A stretch of DNA of 64,000 nt from Hydra vulgaris (Eukaryota; Cnidaria; Hydrozoa; Anthoathecata; Hydridae), in the NCBI RefSeq assembly GCF_038396675.1, contig NC_088922.1, positions 5,157,501-5,221,500 of the forward strand, written 5' to 3'. A program made the translations under genes and the position numbers. Below the pieces are notes generated by a model. That model did no database searches and was not told the DNA's origin. It saw only the letters and a list, made by a program, of their open reading frames with translations. Below are positions 40,521 to 53,145 of the stretch, one piece after another (position 1 is the first letter of the stretch; every line of letters starts with the position of its first letter).

Positions 40521-43240
40521 ATGGGTAAGACCACTTACCAAAAATCTTGGGAAAGTAGATTTAAATGGGTGACAGGTGTTGACAACAATTTAAGTTTAGC
40601 TCGTTGCATTTGTTGTAAGACATTTTTCAGTATATCTGCCAGTGGCATTAGTCAACTTGTGAAGCACGATAAAGGTAAAAAACATGTTAGCAAAGATCCT
40701 TGTAAAATATCAAACAACCAAAAGCAGTTCAATGAATCAGTTAGACTTAAATGTTGGATGTTCGAATGTCCATATAGATGATCAGATCTCTCATGCAGAA
40801 ATTATGCAAGCTTTACATGTTGTCAATTGTAATTATAGTTTCAAGTCAACAGAAAATGACAATGCAAGATTTACATCTATGTTTCTTGATTCTGTTGTGG
40901 CAAAGCGTTACAAGCAAGGTGAATCAAAAATTAAATATCAAATACAATTTGGAATTGCCCCTTATGTTAAAAGTATGTTAAAATCTGATATTAAAAAAAC
41001 ACCATTTACTTTTAAGTTTGATGAAACAACAACTAAGCAAATAAAAAAACAGTATGATGGGTATCTCCAGTATTGGTCAAACAAAAAAGGAGAAATTGTA
41101 ACTTCATATTGTGGTTCTCTGTTTATTGGTCATTGTGACCACAACCAACTAGTTGATCATTATTTTAAATTTGAAACTGACTTGGAGTTGGATTCTGCAT
41201 ATCTTTTACATGTTGGGATGGATGGGCCAAATGTTAACAAAGCCTTTGAAATGAAGTTATCACTGGATTTGAAGAAAAAGTCTGAAAATATTTTTATTGA
41301 GCTTGGTACATGTAACCTTCATAAAGTCCATACTGCTTTTAGAAAAGGCATTAAAAAGCTTTCCTTTGATTTAGATGAACTTTTTATTGATATTCACTTT
41401 TTTTTTAAGTTGTCTAGTGCCAGACGAGAAGATTATGCTAATTTAGTCGATGTAACTAATTTGGTTGCTGAGTTTGCCAATAAACATATAGAAACGCGAT
41501 GGCTTTCTATGAAATATGTTGCTGTTAGGATTTTGGAACAATGGGTGAACCTTAAAGAATATTCTTTAACATTTCTTCCAAAACAAAAAAACTTTAACGC
41601 TTTGTTTAAAACAGATAGATACAAAAGAATTTGTGAAGCTCTGCGCAATGATATTCAGACTCAAGGATATTTAGGTTTTTGTGCTTTCTCGGCACAAGAT
41701 TTTGAAGCATTTTTAGTACAATTTCAAACAGAATCTCCAATGATTCACATGCTTTATCCTGGGATGTGTAAACTATTAAACTCTTTACTTCAAAAATTTA
41801 TTCTTCCAAAAAAGTTAAAAAATGATAATGGAGAGTTCAAGTCACAGCCTGAACTTTTAATGATTGATTTCTACAAAATCGAAAACCATAGAAAATTAAG
41901 TTCAATTGAATTAGGAACAAAAGTCAAATTGCTGTTGCATGGAGCTGCTCTACCTAATTCAGTAGATGAAAAATTTAGGACCGAGTGCAAAGAGTTTTAT
42001 ATTGCTTCTGCATTGTATTTACAAGAAAACTTAACTTTTCATGTTTCACTTTTAAAGCATGCTCAATTTTTACATCCAAAAAAGCGTATTGCTCCAGGTG
42101 CAACAAGTGCAATATCTAATTTAGCATTGAAAGTCGCTTCAGTTCTAGAAAAACAACTTGGCCCGGTTTTTCATCTAAATGATATTTCTTCAACCAAAGA
42201 ATCACTGTGTGATAAAGTTAGAGATCAATGGTTGTCTTATCAGAATGAGGTAATCCCAGAACACTTTTATATAAATTCACAACTACCTACTACATCTGTC
42301 GCTCAACAGCAAACATCATATTGGTTTTATGCTTTTAGTACTTGTTATTTAAATAGTATAAGCAAACAATCCAAATATAAGCGAATAGATAATTATTGGA
42401 GTCAAGTGGGCACTATATGTGATGAAGCAGGCAATTTAAAATTCCCTCAGCTGCTTGAACTTGTTAAGTGTGTTTTAACTCTTAGTCATGACAACAGTTC
42501 ACCCGAAAGAGGATTTTCTATAAATAAGAAATTTATAGAGGCTCACAGTACCAATTTGAAAGAAGACACCATTGTTGCATTGAGATTAGGTATGTTTTAA
42601 ATAATAATATTTTTATCTTATTCTTTTTTAGTAATATTACAACATTTTATTATAAATAGTTTGATTTATTGCAATACTTTTTTTAGTTAAAGATGAACTT
42701 TATCAAGTAGGTGAAGTTATGAATTTTCAAATAACAAGTAACTTAATTAAATGTTGTAAAGAGTCTCATCAAAGATATAAAGTTTATTTGGCTCAGCGAA
42801 CTAAATTATTAAAGGCTGAATCAGAAAAGGTAAAGCAAACAGAGTTGCTGACAAAATCTTTACAACAGCGAAAAACAGATCTAGAACTTATTGAAGCAGA
42901 TATAAGGTATATTGTTTACCATTTTTTTAATAAAATTTGGATATTTTCTTTATTTTATTGTTTGAATTTTGTCATTGAATAAAAACATAACTAGTAGGAC
43001 TTTTTTTGAACAAAATATTTAAATTTTATTACATAAAGGGTATGCAAAGCTGGCATCGAGGTTGCAGAAACTGCTATTGATGAAGGTAATGGAAAACTTC
43101 AGCAAGCGCTACTCAAAGTAAAGTTAGATAGAACTGTATGCCAAACTTCACAAGCTATGATTGACATGGGAATAAAGCGTAAAAGGGAATTACAAATAAA
43201 TCTTGACAATTTAGAAAAAAAGAAAAAATTAGTGAAATAA
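40521..43240 (+). CDS. hAT-family transposase with C-terminal coiled coil, three exons, one frameshift
   Basis: Exon 1 starts MGKTTYQKSWESRFKW (40521) with a BED-like zinc finger (CICC ... HDKGKKH). A single frameshift at about 40740-40780 moves it into the frame of 40684-42589. That frame has FKFDETTTKQ (first acidic block, D113 of that ORF), GMDGPNVNKAF (second) and SPERGFSINKKF (catalytic Glu, E608). Exon 2 is 42687-42906, joined by a GTATGT donor and TTTTTAG acceptor (97-bp intron). Exon 3 is 43039-43240, after a 132-bp intron. Both junctions keep the frame. They add about 140 residues rich in Lys/Glu/Gln (KLLKAESEKVKQTELLTKSL; DNLEKKKKLVK), probably a coiled coil beyond the normal hAT C-terminus. 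Apart from the frameshift the gene is open. Confidence 0.85.
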
Positions 43241-43501
43241 AGTTCTAATGAAAAAACATTTTTTTCTTAACTTTTTATGTTATTTTTTATCAAACTTTAT
43301 AAATTTTGGAACATATAATATATTATTTAATTATATTAATATACTATAATACTAAGTACATTTGTTTTGAGTCTAAAATATAAAAGAAACCTGTTTTAAT
43401 GCAAGATAGTTATTAAAACTAAAAGTAAACTTTAACAGTTATTGTTGTTAACATGAGTTTGTGTTGAGTGTTATGTGTTGACTAAAATTTTGTTGTCTTT
43501 G

Positions 43502-44014
<513 letters not shown>

Positions 44015-44054
44015 GAGCGCGTGCAAAAGCATGCAAATTTTTAAAAAGAAGCAT

Positions 44055-47000
44055 CACTGTGAGCCATAAAGACCGTCAGGTTCAACTTTTCCCCACCTCT
44101 AAAATTTTTTTTTTTTAAAGTAAATGCAGTTAGTGTAAGTCTTTTACAAGTGCAAAACAAATCTAAAGTCGATCAGAAGAGTTAGTATTTTAAGTATTAA
44201 AAATTAGAAAAACCTAAAAATTTAGTCTTAAAAATAATGCAATCCGCCATTCTCGGCTTCTTTTTCTTTAATAGTTTTGAAATGATTCAAGTAAAAAATA
44301 TACATACGGTAAAGATGGCTGATTTAAAACAGTCTGTTTGTGCAGTCTGTTTGGAAAAAAAAGGTAAATATTCAAAATCTTTAGTAAAAGTACAATCATC
44401 TGTAGCAAATAAAATCAAGGAGTTAAATTGGCCTGAGTACAATGTAGAGTTTAATGTCTGTCCGGATGTAGTTTGTTCAAGTTGTAGAAGAAACATCTTT
44501 TTGCTGGAAAAGGGATCAAACACTTATCTTTCAAACTGGATAAGTAAAGTTTCTCAGGTATATGACTTTAAACTTATTTAAGTTAAATGATTAATACATA
44601 TAAAGATTTTTTATTAAATGTTATTTTGAATTAGGTTGACAGACCAAAAATTAGACGTAGTACTGAGCTTAGTGATATTATACAATCATCTCATGTTAAT
44701 ACAAAAGATGTTGAATCTCTGAAAAAAAATATGTGCAGCTGCTGCTTTACTCTCCTTGCAAGAGGTTAAAAATTTATAAGTTACTTGATAAGTAAATTAA
44801 AAGTTATCAAATATTCATTTATAAACTTCAATAAAAAGCCTTTAGGCGTATATTATTTTAAGAGTAAATTTTATTCTTCAGGATGTCATAACAACTGTTG
44901 TTCTAGTCAGGCTGTTTTGAATTTAATTAATTTGGCAGAAACTCTTGATCCCACATCATGTGAGCAAGTTGCTTCAGGCATAATAAAAAACAAAATGGAG
45001 CAAGAAGGCATTGAGAGAGGCCAGTCCTTTAAAATATCTACAGGTGTTTAGATTTTTATTTTCATTTTTAAATAATTAAAAGGGGTTTATATGTTCAGAT
45101 AAAACTTAAATGCACATATAAAACACTCAGTAGATATGAGGCTTTTGTAACTAAGCAATTGTATAGGTTGCTAACAATTTTTTCAAAATGTTTGCATTGT
45201 AAATTTAGAGTAGGGGTAGGTTAAAGATACATATAATTAATTATACTTTATCTTTAAGGTGGAAATCCGTTAACTTTAACTGTTGGAACTAAAGAAAATA
45301 AATCTTCTAGAAAGTTTTTTAATCAGATATCATTTCAAACAGTGATGGAATTAACTTCTGTTTTGGAATTGACAAAAAATAAAACAAAAAAACTGATATC
45401 AAGTCTCCGTAAGAATCTGGGATCATCTACTGTTGTGGAGAATAATGTAATTAGTATGATGACATCATTACAAGAAGAAATTGAATCTAAATATAAAATA
45501 GAACAAGGGAACTTTATTTGGAATGATGAAATTGTAACAAGACATGTAGTATTTATCTATGACACTTCTGAATTTATTCTTAGTATTTTAATTGAAAGAG
45601 GAATGGATCCTCTCTCCAGTATGATATGTATATCAATAGATGGAGGTCAAGGATTTCTGAAAGTAATTGTAAATGTCTTTGATAAAACTAATAAAAATGA
45701 GATTTACATTGACAGTGGAGTTAAAAGGTGTTTTATTCTTGCTATTGTTGAAGATGTTTGTGAAGACAATGGAAATTTGCAGAAACTCTTTAGTAGATTA
45801 AATCTGGATAATGTTACATATCACCTTGCATTTGACTTAAAATGTGCTAACAGCATCTTTGGTTTGTCTTCTCATTCAAGTAAATATGCTTGCTTGTGGT
45901 GTGAAGGCGAATGTTCCCTAGAAAGTGGTACTCCAAGAACGTTAGGTTCTTTTGATTATTGGTACAACTTATTTGTTGAAAATGGGGCAAAGCGGTTAGA
46001 GATGAAAGATTTTAAAAATGTTATTAGTCCTCGACTCGTTTATTTAGACAAAAATGCTGAAGATGAAGTTAATCACTTAGTCCCTCCACCAGAGTTACAT
46101 CTTCTTATGGGGATTGTGACATTACTTGGTAGACTACTTTTAGATCATTGGCCTCTTTTTAAAAACTGGCTCAAAGAACATTATATCTTACTTCGAGGTT
46201 ATCATGGGATAGGCTTTGATGGGAACAATTCCAATAAACTTCTGGAAAAAGTAGATATTTTAGAGAGAGATGTCTTAGCATCTCAAACTAATTTATTGCC
46301 TATAGTTCATTGCCTCAGAAAGTTTGAAAAGGTTAAAGAGTGCACCTTTGGATACGAATTAGGCAGCAATGCTTTTTCAGTTATTGAAGAGTTTTAAGTA
46401 TCATTTTGTGACCTACAGCAGTATGCAAAGATGCATTTAAATACAGAGCTGAAGGTTACCTGGAAAGTCCATATAGCTATCTGTCATATTCTACCATTTG
46501 TAAAGTTTAATTGTTGTTCTTTGGGATCATATGCTGAACAGACTGGAGAAGCTGTTCATAGTGCCTTCAAACCAAGTTGGTCTCAATACAAGCGAAGGAT
46601 TGAACATAAAGATTATGCTAAAAGATTGAAATCTGCTGTTGCAACCTTTTGCTTAGATAAAATGTAAATATTGTAATATAAAAGTAGTTGAGTTATTTTT
46701 GTTGCATTTATTGTATTTTTTTTCTTTTAACTATTGGTATAATAGTGTACAAGGAGTTTAAATCACTTCAATTTAAGATTAGTAAGAAAAAGTAATGATT
46801 TTTTTAAGGAGGATAATAAAAGATTAATTAAAAAAGATTTTTTTTTTGAAAGGAGGTAATATCATCATAAAGGGGATAACTTTATCAATTGAAGGGGGGT
46901 AAAAAGGGTAAAAAAATAAGTTTTTATGTTACTTCTGATCGACTTTAGATTTGTCCAATACAAAAAAATAACATATCTAACCAGCACTTGTCTTAATATG

Positions 47001-47056
47001 AAAAAAAATTAGAGGTGGGGAAAAGTTGAACCTGACGGTCTTTATGGCTCACTGTG
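44055..47056 (+). mobile_element. RAG1/Transib-like transposon, 3.0 kb, nearly intact
   Basis: The 125-bp TIRs (44055-44179 and 46932-47056) start CACTGTGAGCC / CACAGTGAGCC. They match almost perfectly for 46 bp and again at their inner ends (ACAAATCTAAAGTCGATCAG). GCAT lies on both sides (44051-44054, 47057-47060). The CAC(A/T)GTG terminus fits Transib ends and the RAG recombination-signal heptamer. No nonamer-like element stands at 12 or 23 bp. A four-exon transposase gene fills the interior. The element sits inside the GCATGC array of the hAT element. Transib duplications are normally 5 bp, so 4 bp is a departure. Confidence 0.8.
44315..46667 (+). pseudogene. RAG1-like transposase, four exons, one in-frame stop
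   Basis: Exon 1 (from 44282 or 44315 to 44557) has zinc-type cysteines: CAVC ... CPDVVCSSC. Exon 2 is 44635-44764 (KNMCSCCFTLLAR), exon 3 is 44882-45043 (CHNNCCSS, EGIERGQSFKIST) and exon 4 is 45259-46667. All three introns are GT..AG and phase-compatible. In the 351-aa ORF starting 45342, SIDGGQG has D100 (RAG1 D600), HLAFDLK has D165 (D708) and CLWC is C184/C187 (the RAG1 C727/C730 zinc pair). LLMGIVTLLG and GFDGNNSNKLL follow in RAG1-like order. TAA at 46395 interrupts, and the same frame then resumes with YAEQTGEAVHSAF, matching RAG1 E962. RAG1 correspondences are by eye. If the stop is the only lesion, this copy died recently. Confidence 0.82.
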
Positions 47057-47140
47057 GCATGTAAAAGCATGCAACATAATTAATAAATAGCATGCAAAAG
47101 CATGCAATTTTAGTAAAAAGTAGCATGCAAAGGCATGCAA
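47057..47140. promoter_or_regulatory. Right subterminal GCATGC array of the hAT element
   Basis: Four GCATGC-type motifs and two partial ones, in the same style as 40195-40270. The array is split by the RAG1-like insertion. Confidence 0.55.
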
Positions 47141-47226
47141 ATTCATAAATGTTGGCTGGGAACCCTGCTATTAATAAGAGTTAAAATACAGTTAAAAAGT
47201 ATATGTCCGAATATAGTAGTATGTTT

Positions 47227-47345
47227 AGGTGTGTATTTCTGTATATATATGTATATACATTATATATATATATATACATATATACATATATATATATATA
47301 CATATATATATATACATATATATATACATATACATATATATATAC

Positions 47346-47442
<97 letters not shown>

Positions 47443-47473
47443 CATATATATATATACATATATATATATATAA

Positions 47474-47566
<93 letters not shown>
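47227..47566. repeat. (TA)n with regular TATACATA variants
   Basis: 340 bp of TA with TACATA every 10-30 bp in the first half. It directly abuts a MITE at 47567. Confidence 0.95.
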
Positions 47567-47568
<2 letters not shown>

Positions 47569-47971
47569 CGCTAGTGCACTACGCACCCTGCTTTTTTTAA
47601 TTCCATAATTCAAAAATTACTTCCATGTTAACAGTAAATAGCCTGGTTTTTATATTAAAAGAATTCTAAAATTTGCAACTAAGTGTTCATCATCGTCACT
47701 TTCAAGATCCTATTTTAAAATTAGGCGCTGCGACCGTGAAAACCATTTCGTTTCAAATGTTAACAGTGTATGAAGTAACAAAACATAATGGGTTTAAGAA
47801 AATGACGAATGTTAGCGTTTTGGTAAGGAATTTTTTTATCTTCAAGTCAAAGTTAGAGTGCTTTGGGTTGGTGAAAAAACGAAATGGATACCAATTTTCT
47901 TCATTTTAAACAACTATCTTTCACAATCTGCAATAAAAAAGGAAGGGAGGTTGCGAAAGTGCACTAGCGCC
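47567..47971. mobile_element. MITE with GGCGCTAGTGCACT ends, 405 bp
   Basis: GGCGCTAGTGCACT at the left and its exact inverted copy at the right, with CGCA-CCT-C-TT similarity further in. TA-type flanks on both sides. The 78-aa ORF inside resembles nothing known. Superfamily unassigned. Confidence 0.75.
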
Positions 47972-48208
47972 ATATATAGATCTATAGTTTGTTGTCTTTG
48001 GGAAGAGCGGAAGGAAAAAAGTGATTCTTACGCCAACACATATGTCACTTTTAATTACTTCTGACTTTCGTCCAACATTTGCGTGTTGGATGATAGTAAA
48101 AACCAATAATTTAATTACAAATAAATCGTTTTTTAAAAAAACCACAAAAGCGCAAATTTAATTGACCAGAATTTTTAAAAACATTCTGAATGTTTTTAAC
48201 AATATAAA

Positions 48209-48292
48209 CAATGTTTTTATTTTTATTTTTTTTAATAAAATGTTTTTATTTTTAATTTTTTTAATAAAATGTTTTTATTTTTATTTTTTTTT
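48209..48292. repeat. T-rich tandem repeat, three ~29-bp units
   Basis: Units of ATGTTTTTATTTTTA plus T-run and AATAAA. Confidence 0.7.
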
Positions 48293-48304
48293 ACTGTAAA
48301 TCAT

Positions 48305-48500
48305 GCGCGGAGTAATGCTACATCGACTATCTTATAGCCTGATTCGCAAGGGAGTGCTGCTACATCGACTGACAAATAGCCTGACTCGCAAGGGAGTGCT
48401 GCTACATCAGCTGATAAATAGCCTAACCCGCAAGGGAGTGCTTCTACATCTACTATCTTTTAGCCTGACCCGCAAGGGAGTGTTGCTACATTGACTGAGG
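48305..48500. repeat. 42-bp minisatellite (SINE-tail related)
   Basis: Nearly five units of CGCAAGGGAGTGCTGCTACA plus TCGACTGACAAATAGCCTGA and two further bases. Because 42 is a multiple of 3 the array gives a 14-residue repeat ORF, which I take as fortuitous. The same unit, inverted, forms the tail of the SINE at 1033-1112, and the flanking GAGGGTTTGGTTT is shared too. Confidence 0.85.
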
Positions 48501-48619
48501 GTTTGGTTTGGGCAGGCAGTCTATCAATTGATAAAAAAAAAAAAATTCTGGTCTTGCATTTTAATTTTTACTTTTTGTCAACAAAATATGGAAAAAACTT
48601 TCGGACAACATCTACGGGT

Positions 48620-49406
<787 letters not shown>

Positions 49407-52400
49407 CAGGTTATCCTGCTACTGGTAACATGTAACCCAGTACAATCTGCTTCATGTCCTGCTGCCTTGTAGGATACGCCTTTTTAGGCAAAGGCTAGGA
49501 GATGCCAACTCCGATATAAAACACCCCCTGCCTTGGGGCTCTTGGTTGAGTAAAGGCTAGAGATGGTGTCTCGATAAAAATACTCATCTTGGGCAGATGT
49601 TAAATGCACCCAGCTACTGTCTTGTAGAAGGCCTCCTAGGCAAAGACTCAAGGGGTAAACAGATTCTATCTGTTGACCAGCCTTGCACCCCTTCTTCATC
49701 TATTAGGCTGGCGCAGATGTATTTTTAATACATTGTTTCCAGTTTAGGATGTTGAATGCTGGATCTTCTTGACTCAATGCATGGGTTTGCTTGTGTCACT
49801 GTTTTTATGACTAGGCAACTCATTCTATTATCTCCTTATGAGGGTACAGCTCTAAAACTCAGTTTTATGGTTCTGAGGCCGGCTGGTAGTCAGGTTTCCC
49901 GAACTCTGTGGTAGCTCTCAGAGAGGCTGATTCCATCAACAGCTGAAAAATATCAAAGTATTAACAGTGCCATGTTGCGCATGGATGGTGTCCCTGTTTG
50001 TACTTTTGGTGTGCATTGCGGAGGCCACATTTGGAGCCCTTTGTTACGGCTTAGGGTTTATTAGTAGTAATGAGGCAATTGCTTGGGCTATTAAACGGTG
50101 TTCTGAGTACTATCTATGCTTTGAATCAAGTTCTTCAAACTAATTTAAAAATGAATAAAGTACCAAAAACTATAAAACACAAAAAACCATCATCATCACC
50201 AAGTTCTCTAAACCTATCATTCACTAATATTCGTGGTCTTCGAAGTAACTTTTCTTCTGTTGAGTCTTATCTCTTGCAAAATTCACCAGACCTACTTGCT
50301 CTTTGTGAGACTAATTTGAGTTCAGCTGTCTCATCTTGTGATCTTAGTGTTGATGGTTATCTTCCTCTGATTCGTAAAGACTCCAATAGTCACATGCTTG
50401 GCCTGGGCATTTACATTCGTAAGAATTCACCTGTTTGTCGTGAAACTAGGTTTGAATCCACAGACTATTCTTTCATGTGCTTTCGTTTAGCACCACTTCA
50501 CTCTATTGCCTTTCTCTTTGTTCTATATTGCTCTCCTTCATCTCAAGACTGTACTCTTTTTGATGTTATTTCTGATCATATTGACCAAGCCCTCTCTCTT
50601 TATCCATCAGCTAATATAGTTGTTGTCGGTGACTTTAATGCTCACCACTCTGAATGGCTTGGCTCTAGTGTCAGTGACTCTGCAGGCATTTAAGCCCACA
50701 ACTTTTGCCTTTCTCAATCCCTAACTCAAATAGTCAACTTTCCAACTCGCTTTCCTGACAACCCTAATCATTTACCTTCTCTACTTGACTTAAGTCTTGT
50801 TTCTGATCCTAGCCAGTGCTCAGTTTCTCCACATTCACCCTTAGGTGCTTCTGATCACAGTTTGATCTCTCTAAAACTAATATCTCATTCTTCTTCATCA
50901 CCTGAATACCCCTATTATCAAACCTCTTACAACTACAGTAAAGCTGACTGGGATTCTTTCCGTGATTTTCTTCGTGATGGCCCTTGGGTAGAAATCTTTC
51001 AACTTCCTGTCGACAAATGTGCTTCTTACATAACTTCGTGGATTCAGGCTTGCATGGAATCTTTTATTCCCTCTCGGCGATTCCAGGTCAAGCCTCACTC
51101 TCCTCCATGGTTTTCCTCACACTGTGCTGCTGCGGTTGCCAATCGAAACCGTTACTTCCATATTTATCAGCAAAACAATTCTCCAGAAAACAGACGTCTG
51201 TTTATTACTGCTAGAAACAACTGTAAAAAGGTTTTGTCTAACACCAAAACCCGCTATTCTCAGGTCATGAAATCTCGTATCTCATCTCAAAAATTAGGCT
51301 CCTGTGACTTCTGGAGAATCTTTAATAATATCAATTATAAGGGCAAATCTATAATTCCACCTCTCTTGTATGGTTCAGACTTTGTCACCTCACCAAAAGA
51401 CAAAGCCGAACTGTTTGCTAAAAACTTTTCATCATTATCATCTCTTGATTCCACTAATTGCGTTCTACCTGATATTGCCAACAAACAGGTTGATCCATTG
51501 CTTGACATTCATATCACTCCATCATCTGTATCTAAAGTGATCTCCTGCCTAGACTCTTCTACAGCTTGTGGCCCAAACAACATACCTGTTATTGTCTTGC
51601 AGAAGTGTTCTCCGGAGCTGTCGTCTATACTCTCAAAACTATTCAACAAGTGCTTATCAGAGTCTTGTTTTCCAGCCTGCTGGAAAGCCGCATCTATTAT
51701 CCCTATCTTCAAAAATTCTGGGGAGCGATCTGATTCGTCTAACTACCGTCCCATAAGTCTTCTTCCTATCATAAGCAAGGTTTTTGAATCTTTAATTAAC
51801 AAACACTTAATTTCTCATCTTGAATCTGATAACTTATTTTCTGACCATCAATATGGATTTCGATCTTCTCGTTCTACAGCTGATTTGCTAACAGTAATAA
51901 CTGACAGGTTTTATCGTGCATTAGATGAAGGTGGAGAGGTTAAGGCCATCGCTCTTGACATTTCAAAAGCGTTTGATAAAGTTTGGCATGCTGGTCTTCT
52001 CCATAAGCTTTATTCTTATGGTGTATCCGGAAACATCTTTAAGATCATTGAATCCTTTCTTTCCAATCGTAGCATAAAAGTTGTCCTTGATGGACAACAC
52101 TCTTCTTCTTATTCTGTAACTTCAGTGGTTCCTCAAGGTTCTATCCTTGGCCCTATACCCTATTTAATTTACATTAACGATCTTCCAGATATTCTCACAT
52201 CTAAGGTGGCATTGTTTGCTGATGATACTACCATTTATTCTTGTCGTGATAAGAAACCAACACCCTCTGATTGCCTGGAGGGGGCATTTGAGCTTGAAAA
52301 GGATCTCACTTCTGCTACAGCATGAGGCTCACAGTGGCTGGTGAACTTTAATTCAGATAAAACTCAATTTTTTTCAGCCAATCGTTATGGCAATAATTTA

Positions 52401-53145
52401 GCCAAAATATGGCAATAATTCTTCCTATATTTATGAACGGTGATGTACTCAATGAGTCATCTACTCTTCATCTTCTAGGATTAACTCTTACTTCCAATCT
52501 TTCTTGGAAACCATATATCAAATCGGTTGCAAAATTAGCATCTGCTAAGGTTGCATCTCTTTATCGAGCTTGCCACTTTCTTTCTCTGGATTCTATTCTC
52601 TATCTCTATAAATCTCAAATCCGGCCTTGTATGGAATACTGTTGCCATATCTGGGGCGGATCTTCTAATGATGTCCTTTCTCTTTTAGACAAGGTGCAAA
52701 AACGCATTGTAAACATAGTTGGACCTGCTCTTGCAGCCAACCTTCAACCATTATCACATCGTCGTAATGTTGCTACAATTTCTCTTTTCTACAAATACTA
52801 TAATGGGCACTGCTCTAAAGAGCTAGCGTCTCTTGTGCCATCTACTAAAATTCATTCTCGTGTTACTCGTCATTCAATCAAGTGTCATCCTTTTTCTGTG
52901 ACTGTTCCTAAGTGCTCCAAAAACGCTTATTCGTCTAGTTTTTTTCCTCGAACATCAGTTCTTTGGAATTCGCTTCCTTCATCTTGCTTTCCTGATTCAT
53001 ATAATTTGCAATCTTTTAAATCGTCCGTCAATCGTTATCTTGCTCTACAACCTTCATCTTTTCTCTTACAGTAACTTCCAACTTTAATTAGTGGCTGCTT
53101 GCAGCCTTGTTGGAAGCGAAGATGTTTTAAAAAAAAAAAAAAATT
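49407..53145 (+). mobile_element. LINE copy B (non-LTR retrotransposon), nearly full length
   Basis: About 650 bp of leader containing AGGC-rich blocks, a single long coding region, then TTGGAAGCGAAGATG and a poly(A). High identity to copy A from 49707 on. No separate ORF1 was found. The exact 5' end is estimated from the change in composition near 49407, and no target duplication could be fixed. Confidence 0.85.
50070..53074 (+). pseudogene. LINE copy B endonuclease-reverse transcriptase, nearly intact
   Basis: Order of parts: short basic N-terminus (KVPKTIKHKKPSSSPSSLNL), AP-type endonuclease (SFTNIRGLRSNFSS, LLALCETNLSS, GDFNAHHSEWLG, SDHSLISL), linker (CDFWRIFNNINYKGKS), RT ([61 protein letters not shown] with the catalytic DD) and C-terminal domain (LRL... 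QIRPCMEYCCHIWGGS, SVLWNSLPSSCFPDS). Lesions: TAA at 50691 and TGA at 52323, each a single-base change from the codon in copy A, and a ~22-bp partial duplication at 52393-52424 (ATGGCAATAATT twice) that shifts the frame. Jockey/CR1-group by motif style; clade not resolved. Confidence 0.88.

Noticed and set aside
44055..44100. A full recombination signal sequence (heptamer plus nonamer with 12/23 spacer)
   Set aside because: Only the heptamer matches. At 12 and 23 bp no ACAAAAACC-like nonamer is present.
47673..47909. 78-aa ORF as a gene
   Set aside because: Lies wholly inside a MITE and shows no domain or splice context.
48303..48494. 14-residue repeat protein
   Set aside because: Produced by the 42-bp minisatellite being divisible by three. 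No flanking coding sequence.
48305..48500. CRISPR-like array
   Set aside because: Head-to-tail 42-bp units without unique spacers, in a eukaryotic repeat context.
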